Source of the DNA: Ciona savignyi
Lineage: Eukaryota > Chordata > Ascidiacea > Phlebobranchia > Cionidae
Length of the DNA: 64,000 bases
Direction of reading: 5' to 3'
Assembly (NCBI GenBank): GCA_000149265.1
Contig: CH000572.1
Span: forward strand, 400,863 to 464,862
Shown here: positions 1 through 11,652 of the stretch, piece after piece
How the letters are laid out: each line of letters begins with the position of its first letter
Numbering within the stretch: position 1 is the stretch's first letter
Translations under genes and position numbers: made by a program
The notes under the pieces: model-generated
Told to the model about the DNA's origin: nothing
The model's input: only the letters and a program-made list of their open reading frames with translations
The model's database searches: none

Positions 1-2824
1 CAAAGGAACAGCATGTTACGACTTCCCATCGTTACCCATACTTGCTTCACAAAATACTGACAAAGATTTAAGAGAACTTGGATTTGGTTACAGAGCTCCT
101 TACATTGGCAAATGTGCAAAGGAGGTTAGATGAAATGTTGTTCAGTTGTTTATAGATTTAAAAAACGATTAATGTGAAAACTTATCTGTTTTTATTTTTA
201 TAGATAGTTTAGCCTGCTTTATCATGTATCTCTCTTAAGGGGACATAAATGGTTGGTTCTTAGCTTATTGGAATCTTATCATCTGAAGGGAATTGGAACC
301 AGATTCTGACCATTTGTTTGTATGGGGGCAAGTCAGAAATTTGCCTGAACCTAATGACTTATTACTAGTTAGAAAAAAACTGTAGCAATGACTGCATTTT
401 ATTTAATGCACTGCAATAGCTTCGTCAAACCGACTGTGGGCAGTTGGCTAATCTGCTGATTGACCAGGTTTTTCAATCCACTGTGATAAACATCATGTAT
501 GCCAGACATTTTTTATAGGTTCTTAACAATGGTGGAGAAAAGTGGCTTAATTCACTTAGAAAAAAATCTTACAAAGATGCCTTCTCTGCACTTTGCAATT
601 TTACTGGTGTTGGAATGAAGGTTTGGTTTTAAATTTTTACCTTTCTGCTGTAGTTTTGACGATGTATATTTTGATTGATGTAGGGACAGTAAAGTTTTAT
701 TAGGGCTGACCTTGGTACAGATAGACACTTAAGCCCGCTTATTGCAGAGTTTTTCACATAGTAGTAAGTGGAGAATCAAAGATGATCGAGATAAATTGCA
801 GTAATCAATATAGCTCAATTCACGGGCTCATGTGAATGTTAATACTGTGCAGTGGCTTAGCACTGGAAGATTTAGACAAGGGACTAGTTTTGCAATGGTG
901 GGATCAAATATGCCATGATAAAGTTTTTGTGCATTCCACATTTACCTCGCGAATAGTGTACATGGGCTAGACCAGGGATGTCCAACCTTTTATTGTACTG
1001 GGCCGCATTGTCACATAAAATAATTCAATGGGCCGCAGAACCTATTAAATTTCAATAAAAAGGGCTGGGTTCGAATTAATGGTTTTGAAATGATTTGCGA
1101 AATGCGCGGATAAGGAGCGCGCGAAAAAAAAATTGGTAATGATAAATTGCCTTAAACGTCCAGAAAGATACTTATTTCATAAAGCAGACAGTACCGTTAT
1201 TTAGTAGTAGGCTACAGTAATGATAAATTGCAATAAATGTAAATTCAAAAGAGGTGTGTCGCATCTCGCCAATCATAAATAAAGGAATCGTGGTATATTA
1301 ACGCATAATGGCGATTATTGCCTTGTGATAGCAATGCTTATTATACGCCAATAATGCAAAGTAAAGGCAAGGTAAATAAATGTAATAGTATTGTGATTGT
1401 CAAATGTTATGTTAAAGGCAAACGATGTTATATTAACGTGTTGAGGATTTATTATTAAAAGTGCGCGAAATCAGTACCGGTAATTTATATTTTCGCGATT
1501 TTGTTAAATTTTGTATTTCGTGAACTTAAGAACAGGCCCGGTGCTAGGAACCGCGGGGCCCAATTAGAAATGTGATGACGGGGCCCCTACTCTTCATAGC
1601 AAAATTTATGGGTGTTTATATATCATAAAATACATACCAGTACATACAAACTACAAAAATAGACATTTAATACTTGCTATACAACAAATTAAAGGTAATG
1701 TGAATGCTTATTTACGATATATTGTTTTACTTCCAAACATATATATTGTTTAGCAACCATATTCATTATGACGTAACAGGCAGACACAGAAATATAAATT
1801 TGACTTAGTTACGATGCATAACAAATTGATATTATGAGAAAGAATATTATTTAACTTTTTATTTTACGTTTCAGTAGTATTTTAAACCTCGTAATACAGA
1901 AAGACCCCCGCTAGCGCGGGGCCCCTTCAAGGTGCGGGGCCCAATTTGATCTAATCGGTCAAATCGGCCTAAAACCGGCCCTGCTTAAGAAAACGGTTCG
2001 CTAATAGCGATTTGCGACCCCTTAATTCCAACCCTGAATGGGTACATAAAGAAACAATTAAAAGCCATTAATTTCATCTTTAAAAAAGGGAACAAATAAC
2101 ACACATATAGAAAGAAACAAAATCTTTTTTCTGCAATACAAAGTCAATGAGATAAGTTTTTGTCGTCCGTCGGTTTCTTTCTGCAGTTTTGATGTTTACT
2201 GCGTCCTTAAAAGCTGACTGATACATTTGAATTGGGCCAAGATTTAAAGTTCAAAATACTACTTGGAATAAAAATGACTAGCGGGCCGCACAAAAATCTC
2301 AGGTGGGCCGCAGGTTGGACATCCCTGGGCTAGACATTTAGCTTATTTAATTGGATTGTTTAAACTTACTGTAATAATAAACACAGAAATTAAATTGACT
2401 TTGGTTAATTAATATACAGAAAAGTTCCCTTGTTTTCCCATCCTAAGCATTCTTAAATTCCAGGTGTCCGATTGCGTTTGTTTGATGTCCCTTGACAAGC
2501 TTGAGGCTGTTCCAGTTGACACCCATGTTCGACAAGTTGCTTTGAGGGATTACAAATTCGAAATCAAGACCAAAACTCTCTCGGTCAAAACTTACCAAAT
2601 GATGGGTAAGACACTATACATAAATTTAAATTTTATATAGCTATTTTTCCCGGAAGAAAAATTCTGTTTTATATTTTTCAGGAGATTATTTTCGGGATTT
2701 GTGGGGGTTAAACGCTGGGTGGGCTCAAGCTGTTATATTTGTTAATGAAATTAAACAAATACCCCAGATTTACGAGATCTACAGAAACCTACCCTGCAAG
2801 AAAACCAAAAAATTGGAAAATTGA
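1..2824 (+). CDS. OGG1: 8-oxoguanine DNA glycosylase, 3' part (partial gene)
   Basis: Bifunctional DNA glycosylase/AP lyase that removes 8-oxoguanine in base-excision repair, acting in nucleus and mitochondria. Four exons are visible: 1-124 (cut by the window edge), 519-620, 2464-2605 and 2682-2824, all with GT-AG borders and matching phases; stop TGA at 2822-2824. The first exon carries the family stretch DFPSL followed by LGFGYRAPYIGKCAK. The second ends in GVGMK, whose Lys (codon 618-620) is the catalytic Schiff-base lysine of the helix-hairpin-helix. The third carries VPVDTH, whose Asp (2518-2520) is the conserved catalytic aspartate of the HhH-GPD motif. The last exon contains DLWGLNAGWAQAVIF, the usual C-terminal helix, then a short basic tail. 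The 1.84-kb intron 621-2463 is inflated by nested hAT elements. The 5' half (N-terminal domain) is outside the window. The gene is convergent with the copper transporter. Confidence 0.95.
973..2327. mobile_element. non-autonomous hAT-type DNA transposon with 8-bp TSD (outer element)
   Basis: A 1355-bp element in an OGG1 intron. It begins CAGGGATGTCCAACCT and ends in the reverse complement, giving a 16-bp perfect terminal inverted repeat. The flanking octamers 965-972 and 2328-2335 are both GGCTAGAC, an exact 8-bp target-site duplication, as hAT transposases make. GGGCCGC motifs recur just inside both ends. I see no transposase reading frame, so it must have been mobilised in trans. It is interrupted by a second element at 1533-1983. 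Confidence 0.9.
1533..1983. mobile_element. nested hAT-type MITE with 8-bp TSD (inner element)
   Basis: A 451-bp element inserted inside the 973-2327 transposon. Flanking octamers at 1525-1532 and 1984-1991 are both CTTAAGAA (exact 8-bp TSD). The ends are imperfect inverted repeats: CAGGCCCGGTGCTAGG on the left, and CAGGGCCGGTTTTAGG as the reverse complement of the right. GGGGCCC blocks lie near both ends. There is no coding capacity. The nesting shows it arrived after the outer copy. Confidence 0.87.
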
Positions 2825-3154
2825 ATAATTAGACAGGTGAACATAATATTTTTGCAAATTACTCACTTGAATGTTTTGCTTTGTATTACAGGTAAACAGG
2901 GAAACATACTACAAGGTATAAATTGCATACCACCAAAAAAATGTGAAATTATTAAAAAACCACTGCATTCACACACACTCGGTCGTACTAAGTGCACTTT
3001 TTGCCGCTAACAAGAAATGGAATAGCTTATTATAACATTGACAAGAGTACGAATTTAATGGCCCCAGTTGATTTTGGAAATAAATTGAAATGCTACAGCG
3101 TTATCGCAAAAATTCACCGGCCAAAAAAAGCATTGATTAAAAAAATCGTATATG
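2825..3154. other. convergent 3' intergenic segment (OGG1 / copper transporter)
   Basis: 330 bp between two convergent stop codons, so both 3' UTRs must fit or overlap here. A + strand AATAAA lies at 3079-3084, a candidate poly(A) signal for OGG1. A - strand ATTAAA (complement of 3054-3059) is a candidate for the copper transporter. If both are used the transcripts overlap tail to tail. No other gene is supported; the short reading frame at 2992-3186 has no recognisable content. Confidence 0.6.
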
Positions 3155-6100
3155 TCAGTGACAGTGCTCGTTCATGTCCACAATAACCGCTTTTTTCCAA
3201 CCAAACAAAAAATAACCAAGTCCAGCACCAAATATAATTGAAATAGCCAGGTAAGCGTTGTACGTCATGAAAATCAGCATTAACGCGTAACTAACCATCA
3301 CCTGTACAAGGTGAAGAAATGTCTGAATGAAATGTGGTTTCGATAACATCTTGGATCTGAAAATAAAATAGAAAATTGGTACATGTTCACATAATATATG
3401 AAGATCTTTTTGATGAACTATTACACATTGTATGGTTTGAAACAAAGTAAAAAATATCAGCAGGTTTTGATTAAATAGTAAATTCATTATCATAGATTTA
3501 AGTAAAGTTATCATAGATTTAAGTAAAGTTATCATAGATTTAAGTAAAGTGTGTTTATTATACACAAGTACCTGTCAGTTACCTTTGCAAATTCTGAATA
3601 AAGATGAAATTAAATCAGTATTTTACTTACACTGTAGGTTCAATGGTTTCTACATAGGGTTCCACACCATTGCTGTTTACATTCGAATATTTTTCTTTTG
3701 CAGCGTACTTTTTTAGTAAACTTTCTCTTAACACTTTAAGGCCTTCGTATAGCATGGCTACTAAGCATACAGCAATACAGGCACCGACCATACCTGAAAA
3801 ACGTTAAGTCATATTTTAGAGTATATTCTTGGTACTAACCCCATAGCCTGTTATGCCACACAGTCACACAGCAGTTCCCCATAACAAAATTCGTGACTTA
3901 GTGAACATGGGTTTGTAACTCATATCACAAGAAACACACAATACATATCATCTTTATAATCCAAAACTGTAAATCCAATTTTGGATGTCAAAATTCTTTA
4001 CAGCAATCTTTTTTAAATTGAGATTTATATATTTAACCGAATGGGTATATGTTTCATTAGCCATGGTGATGTTAGTTTTGTTAATAAACAACAACACATC
4101 CCTTCTAAGATCAGAAAAGATTTAACTGTTTGGAAATTATAGTTATACCAGATAATAAACACAATAGCATCACAAACGCAACTAAGGACACTTGGTATTA
4201 TAACTGCCATTACCCTCCAACATGATTTAATTTAACTTCGCATCCACCCCACTATGTAAAACTCTTTACATAGGCAACCCAAGAAGGCTCGACTGATTAT
4301 AGTGTCAACAAGCAAGAAAATTACCTCCGACAGAATTCACTCTCCACGCTTCAAATAGGATATCCACTCCATTGGTGCCGAAATAGAAAGTCATATGCAT
4401 CTGGAATACGAAATATTTCAGTTTAGTACATTGTTAAAATAAACTACTAACTGAGTATTTCACCAGAAAAATTATGGCTACCGGTATTTGTGATAATATT
4501 TGTAATCATATTGTTTATAAGACATTAGGTCAGAATTTATTAAAAAAGATATTGTCACAGTTATTCTTACTTTTCATCACTCCACTGGTAATACACATAA
4601 CCGTAATAAATTACACCCTATGTTAAGAATAGACTATTGAAATATGGGATACGACACCATTTATTATTGAGGTGATCTATTCTCCACAGGGATAGAAATG
4701 AAGCTTACCAATTGTAAAGATTTATCATTTAAATATACAGTGGAACCCCGCTTGGAGACCACCCCGATAACACGACCACCTCACTATCAGGACCACTTTA
4801 GTGCAGTCCCAAATAATTTACTATGGTAATGCATTGCATTCTGTTTCAATAACGCGACCACCCCGGTTTCCAGACCAGGACCGCCATATTTTGGTCCAAA
4901 ACTTCAAATTTGACTCCGCTTAAGTGACCACATGTGCTAAATAATTTGCCTTTGTCACTAAAAAAACAAGGTTAAATTTATTTTATGATCAAAACAATAA
5001 GAATAAATGAGCGCACACACAAAAAAATGTGACAAACAGAACTGAATCCTACAAGATAAACTTTAGTATTAAATTCATTCTGCAGTATCTGATAAAAATA
5101 ATGGCATTTGGTGAAAAATTAGTAAAAATGCAGACGTTTAAGCTGCATATGACGACAACTTGCTGCAAGACAAAATTCACTAACACGACCACCCCGCTAA
5201 CGCGACCGCTTGATCACGGTCCCATAGGTGGTCAGGTAAGCGGGGTTCTACTGTATATTAAGTACCATATATCACATAAAATATGCATGGTAATGATCAC
5301 ATTACGTTACACATATATGCATCCAGAGTAATTTTCAGTTGGTATGTCAAAAATCTATATTTTGCAATACAAAATTCTGGTCATAGTATGATTCCCACAA
5401 ATCATAACGATTGCTCTTTAAAGTTTTGTTTGCTTAATAAACAATATAAAATCCATTTGTTATCTACGAAGAATTTTTTAATGGTGATTCGGACTGTGTA
5501 TTTTTTGATGCGCAATGGCAGCTAGTGTCATGTTATTTAAGTTAGTTAGTTTACTTAAACATCAAATTTGATTAATAGGTTGGATTTTATATCTCACACC
5601 AAGGAAATTGTAATTTATCAAATTCTTATACCTGGTTAATTAAAAAAACAATGAAAATAATATAGGCTCTTAGAAGTTCTAGAATAAAAAAATAATTGCA
5701 AATTTTGCCGAAATTTACCGAAGTTTTATGATATTACTTTTTCAGCCAAGTCTGTTTTTTATACTGTGATTAAGTGTGTTAGTAACATGTTATAAGTACT
5801 GTACTTATTTTTGCTTTTTTGAATCTACGGGCGGTGTTTATCTTTTTTGCTTTACTGTAACGAAAGAAATAAAACCACACTAGAATCTTGTTCAATATGA
5901 CCGACATTTCAGGTTATCTTCAAATGGTACTTCTAATTACCACAGAATCGCTTGGACCGCTTAGAGGGTTAGGGTTAGAGTTAGGGTTCCAAGTGCTTTA
6001 AGCGATCCTGCAGTAATTAGAGGCACCCTTTCAAAAATACAGTAGAATTAAATTTCATCTGTTCCCTATCACAATGAAAAATGGTCACATATTGCTCATC

Positions 6101-9100
6101 AAGGATGCCTATCGTCACACATTATGCATTACAAAGCTTTTCATGTTTTGTTGAAGTATTATCTGGAAAGACTTCAGTCAACTTATGGTTGGAAACGCAT
6201 GTACTTAATCATAGGTTTATAATAATCTTAATCCGCTTATCGCCTACTTAAGTTGTTAAATCTACATCTCGTAATAAGCCTACACGCTAAACCACCAAGA
6301 GATAAAAATATATTTTTATCTTACTTTAATAAATACTGGATTGTTTGGGCAGTTTCTACCAGCGTGTTTAATTTTGTTTATAGTTAGATTCATTATTTGA
6401 CCACGTCCACTATATTAAAATATAAAGGGGAAACTAAAACAATAAGCTTAATCACCAGCATAATGGCCTAGAAAGGAAACGCCTTTTCCCTTTTGTATGA
6501 AATGTCACTGTGGTCACATGTCATGCGTTTGTTAACTTTGGTTAAAGAGGCGTTTACACAGAAGCGATCCATTCAGTTTAAGGTGTTGGTTTCTACATAT
6601 GCAAATAAATTAAGTTTACCCAGTGACTGAGGAATTTGGAATCTACATCAAACAAAGAAAATCGTAAATCGTTTATATCTTACTGCTGTCAATGAGTATA
6701 GTTACAATTATACAAAAAAAACAAAAAAATGGTAATAAAATTTGTTATGCTTGAGCTTGATAAAGAAATTTTGGATTTACCACTAGTTAAAACAATCTTA
6801 CGACAAGTTTAAAATGTAACCTAACAAATACCCAGTACAGTTTATACATAATACATTTAACATTTTACATTATTTTCGGGATTTTCATAGTATATCTCAA
6901 TACCATTACCATTTATTATTTATTTGATGTACCCAAAATTTAATAATCTAACTAAGAAAAAGAGTAGTTCAATATGCTTTGGATATTAAAAGAAGTACAA
7001 CACTTATTAACTGTTTAAAATAGGACCTCTAGTTATGTAGTTATCCTTAGAGAGTATAGGCTATTTTACTTGTTTTGCCTACCAGTATATTTGTGTATTG
7101 TTTTGTTAATACCATAATGGAGATATTATATGTGGGCGTTTTTATTACTGCTGTGGGAAAGGTGGTTCTTTTATGCCATACACTTTGTATCATCCATCAT
7201 CTAAATTGTAACAGGGGAAATTCATGTGACGTCAAACGATTTCCTGCCGACTTACTTTCGAAGACTTTTTATCGTGTGTTGACAAACCAAGTTGGTAATT
7301 TTAAAGTCTATTTACACAAAAATTATAGTCCACAATATCCTGTTGACAATGGAGATTATTTAGACCAGCATTGGGTTTAAAGCAATCTTGTTACTGAAAT
7401 CAATCTTTGAATATTTAGTTTATCCTATCATACAATGCAAGAGTAGCAAAACTAAAGTTCCATATTTACAATAAAAATCCAGGTTGGAAATTTTCTAACT
7501 TAGATATCAAAGATATTAATATTTATAATGGGGTGGATCAAATCATTTCTTATTTGAATTAAATTTGAGTCGTTCTTCTGGAACGAACATACCTATTTAT
7601 AATAAACGTAACTAACTTGAATACGTATATATTTAATACAAATTATATACGGCTACAACACTAGTACTATTCTTTCACTTTAATAACTATTATTCACAAT
7701 ACATAATTCAAATAACATATTTGTAATGAACAATTATTGTGTGAATGGTTGTTTAATTCGTTTACATACCTCAACAATTAAACAAACCATGTAAGAGTGA
7801 TCCATCATGAAAATAATAATGAGACATTATCTTTCATAATATGGCAACTTGCAGTTTAACTTTAATATATTTTATGAATGGATATTAATTTAAAAATTCG
7901 CTACCTATTTACTTGAAAAGGTTAATACAAAAATAAAAAGGAGTATTTTGGAACCAGACCAACCTTTTAACTTGGTCGGAATCCAAATGTAAATTGAGTT
8001 ATGTCTAATCCAATAATGCCAATTGATAATTTTGATGCTATGTTTTTATATTAATGGAGAAAGAAAAAAGTATAAAGTCATTTCAAAAAAGTTGCAGACA
8101 TCCTAAAATTAATTACATACCCTAATTTGACAATAGATTTATAACAAGACTGGTATTAACAGTTGCAAAATAAAAACTTCTGTTAATTGTTGGAAAATTT
8201 AGACCGAAAACGAAATATTGGTAATTTTATAATGTAATATACTCTTTATCTTGTTATAGTTACATGCTAATACACAAGTGTTGCCACAACACTATTCAGG
8301 CAAGAAACTATCTTAATAAACTCCCTAGAATTTATGATCATGATCAGTGAATGTTTGAAGATATATATTTAATATTTCAATAAAATTTTGCAGCCAAAAA
8401 ATCAAAATTATTTTTTCTAACTGACGATATAATTGAATATGTGCTTCTTATAATGTTAATTATTTGTCAACCCTGTGTGACACATTGATAAGTGTTTGTA
8501 TTATAAATTCCCGTTTTATTTTGATGTTGTAATTACACACAACTAGGAGCATTGTAAAATTTCAAATTGCAGTCTTGTGATACCCGTATGTGAAATGTAT
8601 ACATATAATTATATTAATTTTATACTTACGGGTACCCGTAAATGCATACACCAATTAAGTGGGAGTAAAAACATAACCAATACTAAACTCAAAATCTTTA
8701 GTACATAGACAGTAGCCTATACATTTGCACAGCAGAGACACTTTCAGCAGTTTTAATTATTGAAATCTGCTTTGTTTAAAAGGCAGTTAAATAGTCAATA
8801 CATCTTCTAAATGCCCATTTTCTAATTTGTATTTGGTTCATAGTGTAAATTAAACCTGTTATAATAAAAATAGTGCAAATTACTTGTAAATTGCTTAAGG
8901 CAAAGTAAGGCCAATTTAATTTAATTTTAATTCTGATTGTGGCAATCCGAAAAGTGATATTGTCCATGTGTGATGTGTCATTCAAAGGATAAGGTTTCGC
9001 TATATTCATAAAGTATTAATCGGATACAATCAATCTGGAGCTATTTTAGGGTTTTATTAACCAAATGCTGAAAAATACAGTAGCAGTGTCTAGCTGACAC

Positions 9101-10507
9101 TTGCAATCTACTGTTTTTACATGAACTCAAAAGCAAAAAAATATATATATTAGAAAACTTGTATCAGCAGTGCTGAAAATACTGCCTGCAAAGTAATATC
9201 ATTCATCCGCTTCATTTAACAAAGCATACCATTTTGGAAAATGGAAAGTTTCATGGTACCTACGTAATTAGGTAAGAGTTTAAAATGTAACCTACAATTG
9301 AAAAAATTGACGGTGGTGGTTTAGTACACTAAAAAGAGCCGTGTAGTATTTTTTACAAAAAAAACACTGACAACTATTTTTGATATATATTTTAAGTTAT
9401 CAAATGGAAGATTTTATACATTAAACCCAGAGTTTGTATGAATGCCCTAATTTCCTCCAAAACTGTTATTACTCAATATGAATAACGCTTGGCATTATTG
9501 TAATTACTATATATACACAACATAACCTATACAAAGTAACACTTAATAACCTCCAAATGCTGAAAAGTCATATATTAAATTAGTTTTATCAATTTGAACA
9601 GAATTTAATAAAATCTAGCTAAAATTGTGACAAGAAGCCACAGAAACACCAATGCTGGTTTACCTTTAGTGTAGACAGTTGTGGCATGAAATTAAGGGTT
9701 ATTACGCTTATGTTTCGCTCAGAATCAGTTGCTTTAATGTATAAAACAATCGATATAGGCTACCAGTTTTGGAAAGCTTCCAGCCTTTCACATTCCACAC
9801 TTTATTAAAAATCAATACATAATTAATGGAATAAGCACCATGTTATATTAGGCACTGTTTGTTGCCGAGAAAACAGAATCATGCTGGTAAAAAATATGCT
9901 GACACTTAAAAAATAGTTGGGTGCCTAAATGATATATTACTAATTAAATGACCACCAATAAATTAAAGCAAAAGTCCTGAAGTAAAAAAAACAAAAATTA
10001 ATATATTTAAATAAGGGTATAACAGGCCAAGATAAAAATTTGATGTAGCTTATAGAAAACCAACTTTTATGAAATAAAATTCTGTATGATATTTTCTCCA
10101 AAACACTTGCTTGCTTAATAACTAATTAGTAGTAATTACAGCTGTCATTAACAGAGAGTTTCCACATTCGATCACTATACCTGACCTTTAAGTGTGTGGA
10201 AATATGTCCCTGAGCTAGAAATGGTACCAAAAGGACGTTTGCCGTTTCTTGTGGGTTTAAAAGAGTCATTTATAGGCTTTACGAATTATATCAGAAAAAG
10301 ATGCAAGTTAAAATTTCTAACTGAAAAATTTAAAGGCCCAGTCGCAGCACTCACCTCTTCGTGAATAGATGTGTCATGTGCACTGTGCTTATGATTTATT
10401 GCCGACATGCTGGAATTTCTGGCTGTTTTCATCATCATTGTTGTGTTCATATGACCTTGCATCATGGTATGATCACCGTTGCTCATCATGTGATGATCGT
10501 GATTCAT
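3155..10507 (-). CDS. SLC31A1: high-affinity copper transporter 1 (CTR1 family)
   Basis: Plasma-membrane Cu(I) importer that forms a trimeric pore. Coding exons in gene order: 10507-10355, 4400-4325, 3793-3631, 3356-3155; they total 594 nt, 197 aa (human CTR1 has 190). Residues 1-51 are a Met/His-rich ectodomain starting MNHDHHMM, with further MMQGHM and TTMMMK clusters that bind copper. Exon 2 begins [11 protein letters not shown], the conserved start of the membrane domain. TM1 is near residues 70-95. The second half holds MLIFM (M157xxxM161, the selectivity filter in TM2), the GxxxG packing motif G174-G178 in TM3, and the terminal HCH (195-197). The start was chosen because it matches the family N-terminus; the frame upstream has no ATG before a stop at 10619-10621. 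Intron 1 is about 6 kb and contains MITEs. Confidence 0.95.
3490..3550. repeat. 21-bp tandem repeat, three copies
   Basis: Three near-identical copies of a 21-bp unit beginning TCATAGATTTAAG lie head to tail in the last intron of the copper transporter gene (3357-3630). Confidence 0.85.
4738..5253. mobile_element. pogo/Tc1-like MITE with TA target duplication
   Basis: A 516-bp element in copper transporter intron 1. The left end is CAGTGGAACCCCGCTT; the right end, reverse-complemented, is CAGTAGAACCCCGCTT (15 of 16 match). It is flanked by TA on both sides (4736-4737, 5254-5255), as for Tc1/mariner/pogo transposition. GACCACC motifs recur near both ends. The open frame running out at 5029-5331 has no transposase features. 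Confidence 0.85.
5921..6031. repeat. fold-back repeat with TTAGGG-like loop
   Basis: Imperfect inverted arms of about 40 nt (near 5925-5965 and 5990-6030; core CTAATTAC..CAG.ATCGCTT) flank a short loop holding two TTAGGG units and one GTTAGAG variant. It would form a long hairpin. It may be a very small fold-back MITE. It lies in copper transporter intron 1. Confidence 0.6.
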
Positions 10508-11652
10508 TTTCAGGAAATTTATGAACAGAAGCAGTGTGAAAGCAGAGTATGCGAGGAGAAAAAGGAAAATTCTTTTGTTCGAAGCTATTTTGAGTATATT
10601 ATAGCAGCTCAATTGACATCAGCTAAAATTTGAAAGCCTAATCTCCTAAAAAGGGAGGAATAAAAATAAAAATTGTTCACCTGCGTTTCACAAAATAACG
10701 GCACGCCATATGAAGCAATATATTACATATACAAAAATCGATTTGTGCAAATAAGAAATTGTGCTGCTGGGTACACGACAAAACAGCATTGAAGCAATGC
10801 ATACTACAGTATTATATAGTTGTTTGACATATGTTTGAATTACATAACCTTTACATGAATTTGATGAACAATGGTTGACAAACTAAAAAAATATGAATAA
10901 GATCTACAGAAAAAGGGAAACATCTGATAGGGTTTTATAAAATAAAATAAAAAAATGTACAGCTAAATACACCACTATTTAGTTTGCATACGGAGTTTTT
11001 AAAATGCGTATAAATGTGTAATTACTATAATTTTATATATAAATATTATGTACTGTAGCATATTAGCACCATAATAAGTTTGGAAAATAACGAATTCGGA
11101 AAGTTGAGGTTACAACATGAAATATATTAAATAGATAAATTCTCACTGCACATACTTGGTAAATAATTAAAATATTGCAATGCATGATTTTGGACAGCAA
11201 TTATAGTTAGACTGCAAATAAACAGAAGTATAAANNNNNNNNNNNNNNNNNNNNNNNNNNNNNNNNNNNNNNNNNNNNNNNNNNNNNNNNNNNNNNNNNN
11301 NNNNNNNNNNNNNNNNNNNNNNNNNNNNNNNNNNACTGTACCCTATTTCCAATTTCGATTGAATTAAATCAAATATTAATGGGTACCACATACCAGGACC
11401 AGCAGTAAAGATTGCACATCATGGCTAATATTTTAACTAAAATTGCCATAACATTAATAAAATTTAACAACATATATAGTGTTAGCTTTGGCCCAAAACA
11501 TAAAGTTAATACCGGTTGTTACTTTGTACCTGTATAAAGTACTCCATCTATAAAATTACACGGTGACATCTCTGACAGGCTCTTTTGCTATGTTTTCCAT
11601 TGTTCAGTTGACTGGGAAACCATTGTTGTACTTTTGTTTGGTACCTTCCAAC
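10508..11652. other. intergenic region between copper transporter 5' end and ANKDD1 3' end
   Basis: AT-rich. It should hold the copper transporter promoter and 5' UTR and the 3' UTR of the ankyrin gene. Just upstream of the chosen copper transporter start, 10508-10618 stays open in frame and would encode a hydrophobic stretch, but it has no ATG and is taken as 5' UTR. It is broken by the N gap. No further gene is visible. Confidence 0.5.
11235..11334. other. assembly gap (100 N)
   Basis: Exactly 100 consecutive N, the conventional placeholder for a gap of unknown length. True distance between the copper transporter 5' end and the ankyrin gene 3' end is therefore uncertain. Confidence 0.98.
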
